Part shown: piece by piece, positions 47,264-58,522 of the stretch
Layout: every line of letters begins with the position of its first letter
How positions within the stretch are numbered: position 1 is the first letter of the stretch
NCBI RefSeq assembly: GCF_014805625.2
Contig: NW_023998414.1
Span: 13,564,525-13,628,524 of the forward strand
Origin: Glossina fuscipes
Taxonomy: Eukaryota; Arthropoda; Insecta; Diptera; Glossinidae
Direction: 5' to 3'
DNA: 64,000 bases
Notes under the pieces: model-generated
Database searches by the model: none
The model's input: the letters and a program-made list of their open reading frames with translations, nothing else
Told to the model about the DNA's origin: nothing
Made by a program: the position numbers and the translations under genes

Positions 47264-49868
47264 GTTAAACAGCAAACGACATGTCTGCTCTTATCAACTC
47301 GGTAAATATGAATCGTTGGTCCGTAAATCTTAAGTCCCTTCAAAATAGTTTATACCGGTTAGATTTGTATTAGGTTAGCTTTAACTGTTTCGACTTGCAT
47401 GTTCGAATTCATGCAGGGTGCTGCCATTGCAATTAAATAAGTTCTTAGATAAACAAAAAGAAACAAAATTAGGCACCAGCAACATAGACTATCGGAATAG
47501 AAGAGTACCGAACGATTCATTGATATGCTGTCATCGTACGGCCAATGCGAATTCTCGCAAATATTTTCGTCTTGACTTTATCAAATACTTGTTGGTTGTA
47601 AGAGAAGAACTAGACGCTAGGTTAGCAAAGAAATAGCAATAACGATAGCTTTGCAGATTCCTTCCAACTCGCAAGGTTCAAGCTTTCCATGATATCGTTC
47701 GTAATTAAAAGTCTAAAAGTCTCGCTGCTCGATCAGCTTCTTACTCATTTCTCAATAAACCGATACGACTATAACCGCATGTTCCGACTTCATTACTTGA
47801 TCTTATAATTTCTTAAGTCAGCAAGAATAGACGAGTAGATCCGAATCGCTACCACTAAGTTAGTGTTCTCAGGTTTAAATGTCAGTGCGGTAGAGCTGGC
47901 TTTTGTCGTAACTATAATGAGTGCTCAGGACGTAAAGATATAATAGTTTGCTAGTTTGGCACACACCCATCAAGCTGCGGCTATAATCTTCCTATCTTCT
48001 TCCCTTTTTTCACTTCTTTCTGACCTTCAACCTGTTACACGAATGGGTAGCATCCCGTCAGCGATTGACCATATTAGAAAAAAAACAAAAAAAATCGAAA
48101 TCCATTTTCGGAAAACTTTGGATAAATCGTATCAGATTATTCAAAATTATTAAATGATTCAAAATTCGTTACAAAAATCGTTTACATAAGCTGTACTCTC
48201 CAAAAAAGAAAAAATTATAATAATAATAATAAATAAATAAAGCTTGCTCATGGTATTCTTTAATAATTAATGTTTGATTTCAAAAATTTAACAATTAATG
48301 TTTTACCGCTTCTTGTTCTTCTTTATTTCATATATATAATTTTCAACTTTACATAATCAGTTGAAAGGTTTCATTTTTATCCAAAATGTTTTAAGTTTGA
48401 TATTTGAAAAATGACTGAAAAAAAAAATTTCAAAAAACAAAAGCTATATAAAAACTTATAAAACAAAATATACTAAGACTCCCATACGCTTGGCTTAGTT
48501 TGGCTTTATACTACAAATACTCTCAGTATACTTGTCCATAGTTTTTAGATTTATGTTGTTTAACTCACAAGCCCCCTGCTTACGTTATGTATATTTATTG
48601 TTTCAATTAATACGCTCTTCATTAATAAATGCACAGATGAACAGAATTTATCCTTTCAATCTCATAACTTTGATAAATATTTTGCTTAGACAACGATTTC
48701 AGATTATACTATAAATGCTTTCATCACTTAATTTGCATATCATTTGGTTGCATATTATGTACATCGATGTATATTTCTGAAGCTTACCTTTTTTAGATGC
48801 GCATCGCTTAGATACCAACCATTTAGGTGGATCATAAATCATAAAGTTGACATTGTTGAAATTTTTACCGTTTAATCGTAGCAGACGGTCACCATTGAAA
48901 TTGTAGCATTTAGTATCTTATCAATTATTATATATACTGTTCAGTCTTAAGATGAACGGATTGATTTTCATACAAACATTATAAGAAGGTCTAACCTAGT
49001 TTGTTTTTTTTTTTTTTTTAGGTCAATAATACGGAATATGAGATCTTTAGAAATCTTCGCTTTATCTTCGCTTTCAAGGAGAGCTTTAATATTACTAAAG
49101 TTAACATCCTATCAGCGTTTTTATCACAATTGTGAATTCTTGCAATATCAAATACATATCTTTACATAAAAATATTACCATTTACGCAGATGGAATACTA
49201 AGAGGATACATGAGGAGAGAAACGAATTAAAAATTCTATGCCAACCTTGCATTGATGAAATTACTGCGTAGAGTTCTTCTATAGTCCCTACCAATACTTA
49301 CTTGTGAACTTATAGAGTCCGTATAAAGAAAGATTGAATGTCACAATAAATGGAACATGCATAAGTCATAATATTTTATTATTCCCATCAACAATGAAAG
49401 GCTAATTTGTTATTCCATTGCATTTTCATACAGAGATGTTATAAGATATTTATATTTTCCATTTGTTGATCTATTTGCTGATATTATCCACTTTATGAGC
49501 ACTGATATCAAAGATTAACCCTTGGTGTAATTATCTCCACTTCAATTTCATAGAAAATGGTCATTAATTTGTTCAAAAATGTACTTAAATATGTTGCAAA
49601 AAAAATATATTATAATTATTAGCTCGAAATTTATGACGTAAATCTATCGAAACTTAAAATGCAACGTTTACTAGGACGATATAAAAGTTTCGTACGAAAT
49701 AGGTTCGCATAGGTAATTTGACGCTCACATAACTAATAAAATATGCTTTGCGATTTTTTTATTTATCACTAAGCGACAACACTGTCGATGAGTTTGTAAA
49801 TAAGATCTACGAATTTACCTAAGGAATCCAATAGAATTCATTTTTGACATTAACAGGCTTACGAGTTC

Positions 49869-50251
49869 TTAATTGTATCCATCAATTACTTCGCGTTCAA
49901 GTGAGAGAGCCAATCCCGAAAATATCTTGTTGGTTAATGAATCCTCTGAAAGGATTTTTAAACAAAATATATAACGTCTGTCTGTCTTCAGGTAAATCGG
50001 ACAGCGGTTGGCATCTTCGCAATGCCATCTCGCGATATACGTGGATATGAGAAAGCTCAACATTATTAAGAAAAACTTATGCATTTTACGGTCCGATCAA
50101 ATATTTCACTCCCGAATCGTAAAATTCGATATAGTCTCAATTTCCCCAAATGAACTATCCACTTAAGAACCAAAATTGTTTGTAGTATACACCTAATGAT
50201 ACGATGTAAATCAGATGGGGTTTGCCTAACGGCATTTTTATTGGCACACAT
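49869..50251 (-). other. Unassigned coding-like relic with a frameshift
   Basis: The minus-strand frame begins MCANKNAVRQTPSDLHRIIR and continues LKWIVHLGKLRLYRILRFGS to DRTVKCI. A frame change then gives VFLNNVELSHIHVYREMALR, RCQPLSDLPEDRQTLYILFK and NPFRGFINQQDIFGIG, then TGA. The segment is less AT-rich than its surroundings and open for about 125 codons over two frames. I recognise no family. A decayed transposon or retro-copy is the likeliest explanation. Confidence 0.25.
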
Positions 50252-50254
50252 AGT

Positions 50255-51685
50255 ATAATAGCATCACTTTACATGCTCATGATCAATTAGTTTTTATAAT
50301 TGGTATTCAATATGTATTAAAATTTCAAAAAAATCGTCTGCAGGATATATTGTTAATATTGATTAAACTCTAAATTGCTGTAAGCAACATTTTTGACAAA
50401 TATTTAACTGTAATTATCATCTATAATTACTTATTATTATCAAATACTGCAATTTTTTCGCCTCTATTTATTATTTTGTTTGCACTTTTGGTTGTTATTA
50501 TTCTCTGCTTTTTCGTTATTATTCTCAAAAAACTTGCACTGATTGCTGCACATTTTCATTTTACTATATTCTGCCACTACCGGAACTACGCAATAATTTT
50601 GTGAACTCATTTGTGGCTTAAAGGTTTATAAATGTATGCATGTTTATGCGTGTGTACGTTTTATATTATACATATATTACTATAACACCACAAAACTGAA
50701 TCGAATTATATTGAATGCATTTTGAAGCGTGTATGTTTGTGTGAAAAATTATGACCAAAAGCTTTTACTTACAGGTGCAATGCACTATGAACGCCTATGC
50801 AGTGTAGCCCGATAACGGGCAAAAATTGCAGAGATTATGCTATATATCATCTATACCCGCACACATTTATGGCTATAGCCACAAACAAACGTATAACGTT
50901 TAATATTCGCCTATCAACCTAAATAACACATACACTTACTTTGTGCCTTAATGGCTCTTCTAACAAATTTTTATTGCATGCGATGAACAATAATGAAATG
51001 TATAGTAACGTAATATAAACAATATTGAATTTATATATTGAAAATACCTATGTAGGTATATATGTTATTTATGTACAAATTTATTTATTTTGCCACTCGA
51101 AGCTTTCGTTATGACAATGCTGAAATTCAATTGTATTGCTTTGATAAACTTAATGATCGTCCAAATAGAAAGCATCATAAAAATCGGGCACTTCGTAATG
51201 ACATTTTCAAAACATCCACGCTTACGGCATTCTCTCCGTACATTTTAAAACATTTTCTTATCAACGTCTTCTTCTTATTTTTTAATTTTGGATTTTAAAA
51301 AATTTACAATAACATATCCCGAGAGAAGTGCACGTTTCCGTTGTTATAGTTAATGTTCGTATATTTTGAAAAATCTTCTCTAAAATGCCCGCAAAACGGA
51401 TCAATAACATTAACTAGCACAATAGGCAAAGTATATGAAATTTTCAAATGCTTGTGATTCACATTCGAATTTCGTAACGCGAAAACGTATCTAACTAACT
51501 TAACACGTCTTTATGCGCACAAATTCTATGCGAACTACGACTACGCACGCATACAAGCAAAAAGTTAACGCTTTGCGCATTGACTAAAACGAAATGGAAG
51601 CATTAATATTTACGCCTAAACTTTGTTTAATGCTGCTTTTTAATGATTTATTAAAATGAAGGACACTACGCCTACTTCACCAATT
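50255..51685. other. AT-rich non-coding, no gene seen
   Basis: No long microsatellite and no element recognised. The 78-codon frame at 51062-51298 shows no family features. Confidence 0.5.
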
Positions 51686-51689
51686 AATC

Positions 51690-52055
51690 TTTTGTCTTAT
51701 ACCCTATACTATTTTTAGTACAAGGCAAGAACAAGGACTTGTGATGGATAAAGCCATTTTTTATTATACCAATCGATTTAGGATCACTTGATGAATAACT
51801 CTAAGCTTGACTGTCCCCCTGTCCGTTTTCTTATGCTAAACTTACGGGTACAGAGATATATTTTGGTGTAAGCACAAAATCTTTTATAAACCGTTCGGAT
51901 CGGATCTTCTTTTTTATCGACCTCATCCCATATAAATTCTTATTTTGAAATTTCGCTATATGAATAAATGTAGGAATATAGGAAGCGAGATGCTGCAGGG
52001 CGTTAAAAGGTTGACTGTATCCCAGCACAGTGTTTTCGCTTGTTCTTAAATCAAT
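51690..52055 (-). mobile_element. R1 dispersed repeat, near full length, minus
   Basis: Minus-strand order: AACAAGCGAAAACACTGTGC, GGGATACAG, CTACATTTATTCATATAGCG, TTATATGGGATGAGG, AGATCCGATCCGAACGG, TTACACCAAAATATATC, GGACAGGGGGACAGTC, TCATCAAGTGATCCTAAATCGATTGGTATAATAAAA, ACAAGTCCTTG, and CTTGTACTAAAAATAGTATAGGGTATAAG. Minus-strand open frames here are shadows. Confidence 0.7.
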
Positions 52056-52072
52056 TTACGTTAGAAGACATA

Positions 52073-52114
52073 TTAAATAAATAAATAAAATAAATAAAAT
52101 AAATAAAATAAAAG
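52073..52114. repeat. (AAAT/AAAAT)n repeat
   Basis: Tandem AAATAAAT and AAAATAAAT units just beyond the R1 5' end. It could be a plain microsatellite or a LINE tail. Confidence 0.9.
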
Positions 52115-52668
52115 AAAAATATTAATGCCGGATTTAATAAAGACATCACTTAAGCTCTTAGCTGATGCGATAAGACCTACCTACTATGTAATAAATAAAA
52201 TTAAATAAATAAAATTTCTAATGCGCAGCACTCCATATATTCAGCAAAAAAAAAAAAAAACTGAAAACGATGTCGTTTAAAATTTTATCACGATATAATT
52301 GATAGACTAGACATAGAATATATATGCCAAAAAGACGATTAACTATTTAAGGATCATATTTTTAGTCTTAGAATGGGATTGTAAAGATTATCATACCATC
52401 AACAATGTCTTCAGCAACTGCAGGCAACTGGTATTCCCCAAACCATCAAGTGCAATTGCTTTCCTTAACCACATGTCACCTAAATTGTGAGCGAACATAC
52501 TGAACCCCGTGATGCTTTAGTTTAGTTCCTAAAATCTTCCTTTAATTTACTTACTTGGGAGTTAACTGTAGTCGCTCTTGAATTCCATTATACATTTTAT
52601 GATTTCTATTAACTGTTGAAGCCAATGCGATAAGCACCGTATGTTAGTAAGTAACCACTTATTCCTCG

Positions 52669-52755
52669 GTTAGCGGCATGTCCAAGCAGTTAGGTAGTTC
52701 GACTACCAAATCAGATAAGCATCTAATCATAATTCAATTAATTGCGAGATTTACA
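52669..52755 (+). pseudogene. tRNA-Ser-like relic
   Basis: CATGTCCAAGCAGTTAGGTA resembles the A-box and D-arm of class II tRNAs (TGGCCGAGTGGTTAAGG). GACTACCAAATCAGATAAGC resembles the tRNA-Ser anticodon arm (GACT..AAATCAGATT). The B box is reduced to AATTCAATTAA. The acceptor stem cannot be completed. It is a decayed tRNA gene or SINE head at best. Confidence 0.3.
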
Positions 52756-54016
52756 CTGCGTGCTTATACTTTAACAATATATGCATCCGGGATTGCTGCA
52801 ACTTGATCATAATTCTTGGAAAGCAGCCATCAATTTAAAATGTGCAAGACTTGTTGAGGCGCCAGTGAATCAAGAAAAGTCTTAAATTGAGCTTGATATA
52901 ATCAGAACGAATTTCAGTTAGTACTGTGTCGAAATGTATTTTAGATTGAGTTATTTGTTCGTATATCAGGTAAAGTAGGCGTATTTCTAATCAAATCGAT
53001 GTACTTTGTTGCTTAGTTTTTAAACTACAAGAACTCATAACAAGTCTCTGTTTTTTTTTTTTTTTTTTTTTTTTTTTATTGTAAAAACGACCTCATGGCC
53101 TAATTGATTCAAAATCTTGGATTGTCTAATAGGAATATTTATCTATGGGTTAGAGCGTCTCTTGAACTTATATTTGAATGCTGTGAGTGGTTGGTCTAAG
53201 AAGGATGAAAGCAAAGTTTACGACACTTTCAAGACAAGAAAACAAATAAAGACAAAAATTTTTCTGAATTGATTCATTCCTCTTTTCATACTTTCTAAGA
53301 ATATATATATATATGTGTTGTCCGCGTCTACGATGCATAGTTCTGCGCGTTAAGATTATTTGACAAATTCGTTATATCTTATAATGAAAATTTCAAATTT
53401 CAGTTTATGATATACAATGAATTTCGTTATTTAAACTTCATCGTCGCGTTCAGTGGCTCTGATATCGGTTCTAATAACTAGAACATGTATCGTTGAAGGG
53501 TACCCAAATTTCGTCGTTACTTTAACAGCAATATCTTTATTTGTTTATCTCTAATATTGCTTTAAGTGTTAAAGGATTAAGTTTGCTTATGTCTCTCTCT
53601 CTCTCTCTGCCTTTTTTTCGGCAAAGTTAAAGCAATAACTAAATCTATGGAAGAAAAAAAACCTTGATTATATTAAAGTACAGCATGAGTAAAAAAGTTG
53701 AAAAAGTAACTTTTTTTTTTTTAGTTAAAAAACATAAAAGAGGAAAAATCTTGCGTTTTCTTTTATTTTTTTTTTATTTTTCACTCTTGTTCAACTACCA
53801 ACACTGCAGTAAAAATGTCATTTTGTGCATGAATATATGAACATGTTCTTTTATATTTGTGTATACGTAGACACATTACATAACGATTTTCATGTTATCT
53901 ACCAACTATTGTTGTAGATAAAGACATATTAGTATGAATATGCTTTTTGTGGAACATCTATATAATCCGTAGCTGTTGCTACTTTCTTTTTTAACTATTC
54001 TAGGGCACAGAATCAT

Positions 54017-54040
54017 ACCACCACCACCACCACCACCACT
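54017..54040. repeat. (ACC)8 trinucleotide repeat
   Basis: Uninterrupted ACC/CAC units followed by GCCGCCATCATCAT. Confidence 0.95.
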
Positions 54041-54214
54041 GCCGCCATCATCATAGCATACAAATTCTTAAATCAAAAAATAGGAATTTCTTTTTCCCTC
54101 TTTTTTTTTCTCTCTCTCTCTCTCTCTCTTTTAATAGACAGGTAATAGTAAAGAGTCGTATGCGCTTTAGATTGACGATTTGTTATTCGCCTAGTGTGTT
54201 GGGATTATATATTT

Positions 54215-54217
<3 letters not shown>

Positions 54218-54245
<28 letters not shown>
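54218..54245. repeat. (TA)14 microsatellite
   Basis: Uninterrupted TA units. Confidence 0.96.
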
Positions 54246-54248
<3 letters not shown>

Positions 54249-56335
54249 TTAGCTTTTCTTTTCTTTTTTTGTTTTTTTGTTGACTTGTGAGTGTGAAGAG
54301 AGGATTGAGAAAGTAGGTGGAACGGTAAATTTAATTTTATTTCTTTCTTTATTATTACTTTATTTTAAGTGGGCGGGAGAAAGGATGAAAAATGCAGCTG
54401 AAAACCTTTCAAAGTGATTTCGGAATAAAACGTTTTCAGGATTAATACTTACCTATGTTCAAAAAAAAAAAAAACACAATACATAGAATTTTCATATCAG
54501 AAAATTTGTTTTCCTTTTTTTTGAAATTTCTCATGCATGAATTGAAAGCTTTACAAACGCTACGAATAATTTAATATGTCCAACGGTATGTGCCGTTGGT
54601 TGATGTAAACGTTAAAAGACAAAATTATATGAAATTGTCAGTTTATCGCATATATCATTATATTCCAAAATTACAACATAATGACATCGATGTATAAAAA
54701 TTTTTGAACGTCATAACAGTGAGCGTGTGCAGAATTCGTTTGTACGTGACATACTTTCAAAGTTGCACTTTTTCAAATGTAAAAAAAAAAAAAAAAAAAA
54801 CTTATAAAAAGGACGAAAATTATATCCGACAATTGTGTGTTTTATTCCTCAGTATCCATCAACTGAAATAAACTATGAGTTGTTTGCAAAACATTCACGA
54901 TTCTTCTCATCTACAATTTATAAAAAGCTATGAACAGTGAATAAATCTCCTTAACCGTCAACATTACTTTATATCTCAGACCTGGTCTAAAGGTAAAATG
55001 CATGTTACTTCTCTTCTACTTAAAACAATTCATCCCTTTTCACTAGCGCTTAAAACTCGAAAAAAAAGAGAAGAAAAATAATAAAATCTGATTCCGGAAA
55101 CACTGCTCTATGTAATATAAATGAAAAATATGGCACTAACGGGATCAATGCTAAGCGAATTTAATAGCATTTTTTAGCATAACTTTTAAGCGCCGCCGAT
55201 AATCATCGCTCGCGAAAGAAAGAACAAACGAAACTCAAATATTCTCAATCGAATGCAATCAGTCTCCTAAGTCTAGTCGACAACATCACTTTATTTACTG
55301 TTAATGTTATTTATGTTGTGTGTTATAAGCCCACCGGAACTTTCTTTCACTTAGTTCGCCAAAAACCCAAATCAAAAAAAATCAAAGTAAAAATCGCATC
55401 GATCGTCAAATTGTAGCCGTACTCTGATCAACATCACAAAGATATCAGAAATCAAAAAGTATTTCTTTGTCTGTGGTTTGCAATATTTAAGGACAATGTT
55501 TTATAATAGAACTAATCTCGGAGACTTTTCTCATGACTATTCCCTTGGAATACCGAAACAAGAAAACACACGTTACAATCGTTTATAGCCAATCATCGAT
55601 CACAACGGCACAATATGTTATACCTACGCTGTATACATTTAGTATATACGCATTGGAGGGGAGTTGATTAATACTGATCGATAGTGATCGATGAAATTTC
55701 GCTCGTTCGTCGTTCGAAGATTTTTATTCTCAAAATTTTATTCTGAATCGTTTTGCATACCCTGTCGCCAGTGTTCGCGACACAAATCAAGCCCTTTACT
55801 CAATTGCGATAAGAGTTTAATGATGATGGATGACTTAAGTCACCTGATAGCCATGATCTCATTATTTCAAAGTATTTGACACTCGAAATCTAAGCATTCC
55901 TCGCACAAGAAATAATTCGCAACTTCTCGCTCAGTTTAACTGTTATACCAGCGTACTTGACTTGAGTTGATTTGGCGGTATTTTTTTAAGCTATGCAAAA
56001 ATGTAATGAATGAAGGTTAAGTTTTTCAAATAGACTTTTATTTTTAATTTCTTTGCTCAAGCGTGAAATAAAGCACGCACCTCTTATGCCTAGAATCTAG
56101 GTAAAGCTAAACATTTAAATATATTTCTCATAACAACGCAATTCATAATAAACACTACCCCGATATTCTTATTAAAAATCACTCTTTGTTGATTTTGTAG
56201 TTAAGTTTTTTTTTAAGCAACGACATAAGTTAGGTAAGTGTGCACAATATAGTTCTTTGGGCCATTTTACAGCTCACGGTTCTGTGTCAACATAACCAAA
56301 AAAACCAAAAAAAAAACCAAATGCCGAAAACGTTT

Positions 56336-56349
56336 CCCCCCCCCCCCCC
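56336..56349 (+). repeat. Fourteen-C homopolymer
   Basis: Fourteen consecutive C between CGTTT and AAACTTTTTTT. With the G11 run at 11783 it is one of only two long G/C homopolymers seen. Confidence 0.95.
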
Positions 56350-56679
56350 AAACTTTTTTTACTCTACCTGCAAGTCAGCAAACCGTTTACACCGACAACT
56401 CATTAAATATTTCCCCTATTTGAAACAATAAATTAACTTCAATTTCTATGAAAAAATTGTAAATATAAGTTACTCGACGGATAGCGTCAAATGGCTAATT
56501 GCCGTTTCAGCACGAAATGTATCTTCTGCCCGGTAAATAAGAAGAAGCGGGGCGCCTAATAGTCGACAATATTTTGAATAAAATATCTCGCCTTGCATTC
56601 TTTTCTAATAAACTTTCAAATTTTATTAAAAAAAAATCGTTTAAAATTTCATATCATGTCAACAACAATAAGTAAAAAC

Positions 56680-56985
56680 ACTGCAAACAGTGGAGCACGG
56701 CTCACCATTAAATACCCTATACCAAACGACAGTTATCCATACATTGACTTTGTGGTCGAAAAGTTGGTCCGGCCCGAACCATTTTGACTAGCTTCCATAA
56801 AGGGGCCACAACAAGGCAGGATAGCTGCATGTCTCACAATTGCGCCGATTAGGTCGAACACACACACCTTCAGGCCGATTCAGAAAGCGCTTCTGAATCG
56901 ATCACTGTAATAAAAAGTGAATCTATTTCCAGTCCTTCCGGGTATGGTATATAACCGTACAAACCCGCAATTGGTATTATTGCGT
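56680..56985 (+). mobile_element. R1 dispersed repeat with perfect hairpin
   Basis: Carries GGAGCACGGCTCACCATTAA, ATACCCTATACCA, a decayed middle, CCGGCCCGAACC, then at 56876-56900 a perfect hairpin: CGATTCAGAA, five-base loop, TTCTGAATCG. After it come ATCACTGTAATAAAAAGTGAATC, CCAGTCCTTCCGGGTATGGTA and CCGTACAAACCCG. The GGACGGAC tract is degraded to ACACACACC. Confidence 0.72.
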
Positions 56986-57388
56986 AAAAGATCAAATATT
57001 AATTATACAGCAATCAGAGCAATCATGGGAAAGTAAACCCCGACAGATGCGTAGATAATCAGGCGAAATCATTACAAAACTTAAGATCTTTAAAGTCTTC
57101 CAATTACTTTTATTTTATTGACAAATTTCACAAAGTTATTTTCATATTTCCGCATTTTTCGATAGCTTTAGTCAGCTTTAAAAAAAAAAAAACAAAAGAG
57201 TTGAGAGCAACGCAAAATTATATTTTACTTTGGAAAATTGCTTGTTTATTTTTAAATAAGATATCTGCGTGTGACAAGTTATTGTGCTTATCAAGAAAAC
57301 AAAATAATGTTTTGGTAAAGTTATACTGTTTGTTGGAATTTCGGGAATTATTTTTGCTAACCTTTTGAGCCATTGTTAAACACTGTAA

Positions 57389-57420
57389 AGAGAGAGGGAG
57401 AGAGAGAGAGAGAGAGAGAG
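57389..57420. repeat. (GA)n microsatellite
   Basis: GA run with one GGGA interruption. It is complementary to the CT tract 117 bases downstream. Confidence 0.95.
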
Positions 57421-57536
57421 TTCAAGGAACTTTTTTACTTTATACACAAACAATTTCAATGCCTAGCAGGGCACATTAAAATTCAGTAATATGAGTGATG
57501 GCATACCATCTACTCACAGGTATGTAACCTCCATTT

Positions 57537-57551
57537 ACTCTCTCTCTCTCT

Positions 57552-57594
<43 letters not shown>
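57537..57594. repeat. (CT)n microsatellite
   Basis: About 58 bp of CT with two TTTC interruptions. It can pair with the upstream GA tract. Confidence 0.95.
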
Positions 57595-57597
<3 letters not shown>

Positions 57598-57768
57598 AAC
57601 TAAACCCCAAAATATAACAAACAAATGAAAAAATAAATAAAATAAAGCAAAAAAGGTTAAATGATTTATGACTGTCATCCAGCTGCATGGATAACAGTAC
57701 AACGCATTAACATGCTTTACCGTCACTTTGCTATGAACAAAAAACATACAAACATACATTTACATATA

Positions 57769-57770
<2 letters not shown>

Positions 57771-57804
<34 letters not shown>
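57771..57804. repeat. (AT)17 microsatellite
   Basis: Uninterrupted AT units, then ACATATATACAT variants. Confidence 0.96.
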
Positions 57805-57811
<7 letters not shown>

Positions 57812-58133
57812 TACATTTGTATGGATGTATTGTATACGTATATATATTATTACAAACGAACCTCGAAGTTCACCCGAAATATTTTAGGAAAAAGCCGCAA
57901 AACTGGTATATAACTGTAGATTATGAGGGTTGGATACTAAGGCATTAAGGTGCACCTGAGAATGACAGATACAATCGTAAAAACAATATATATACAGATA
58001 TGTGTATACATGTTACAGATATGCCCATATACGGGAAAACGATATAAATCTTTTTCGACACTTTACTTTCATTAAACATTCTATTTTATGATATCACTCA
58101 TTAGCCTTAATGGACATAATAAATGATATTAGG

Positions 58134-58138
<5 letters not shown>

Positions 58139-58186
<48 letters not shown>
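58139..58186. repeat. (AT)24 microsatellite
   Basis: One of the longest pure AT runs in the window. Confidence 0.97.
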
Positions 58187-58192
<6 letters not shown>

Positions 58193-58477
58193 GTATTACG
58201 TCTGATGGTATAAATAAATAGTAAATTAAAACAAATTTAACATGAGACATCTTTAGATATTCTGACGAGAACGTATGGCTTTAGATCAATCAAATTTTCC
58301 CCAAATCGATTTTTCATCAATTTTTTTAATATTTTCGCTGCAATCAAATTTTGTTGCTTGCTATCAACTCAATTTCGTAAATACACATAGTTTACGTTTT
58401 CATTAAATCTAAACACGTTCAATAACAATTGTGTTTGCGGCAACTCCATTGGGGAAAATTGCATGTAAACAATAGCT

Positions 58478-58478
<1 letters not shown>

Positions 58479-58519
<41 letters not shown>
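58479..58519. repeat. Poly-T, about 41
   Basis: The longest homopolymer in the window. It may be the tail of a lost minus-strand retro-copy; no element was recognised at 58520-58920. Confidence 0.9.

Positions 58520-58522
<3 letters not shown>

Larger units (their letters stand above)
45745..49860. other. AT-rich non-coding, mostly featureless
   Basis: Poly-A at 46665-46684 and poly-T at 46888-46918, and a TTG tract at 46999-47028. A less AT-rich patch at 47380-48150 has an open frame (47418-47636) of no recognised family. Confidence 0.5.
52760..56675. other. AT-rich non-coding, no gene seen
   Basis: T-run of about 27 at 53051-53078, CT tracts at 53591-53608 and 54109-54129, ACC tract at 54017-54040, TA tract at 54218-54245 and an A20 run at 54781-54800. 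The 62-codon frame at 55691-55879 matches no family. The part at 55190-55460 is less AT-rich and UTR-like in feel, without firm signals. Confidence 0.45.

Noticed and set aside
55190..55470. UTR- or promoter-like segment with a TCAGTC initiator
   Set aside because: No TATA box or downstream element at the right distance and no following ORF.
56190..56240. Possible micro-exon between TTTTTTTTTAAG and TTAG|GTAAGT
   Set aside because: The AG after the T-run is AAG with no clear branch region, and the piece is only 16 nt; much weaker than the 15168 candidate.
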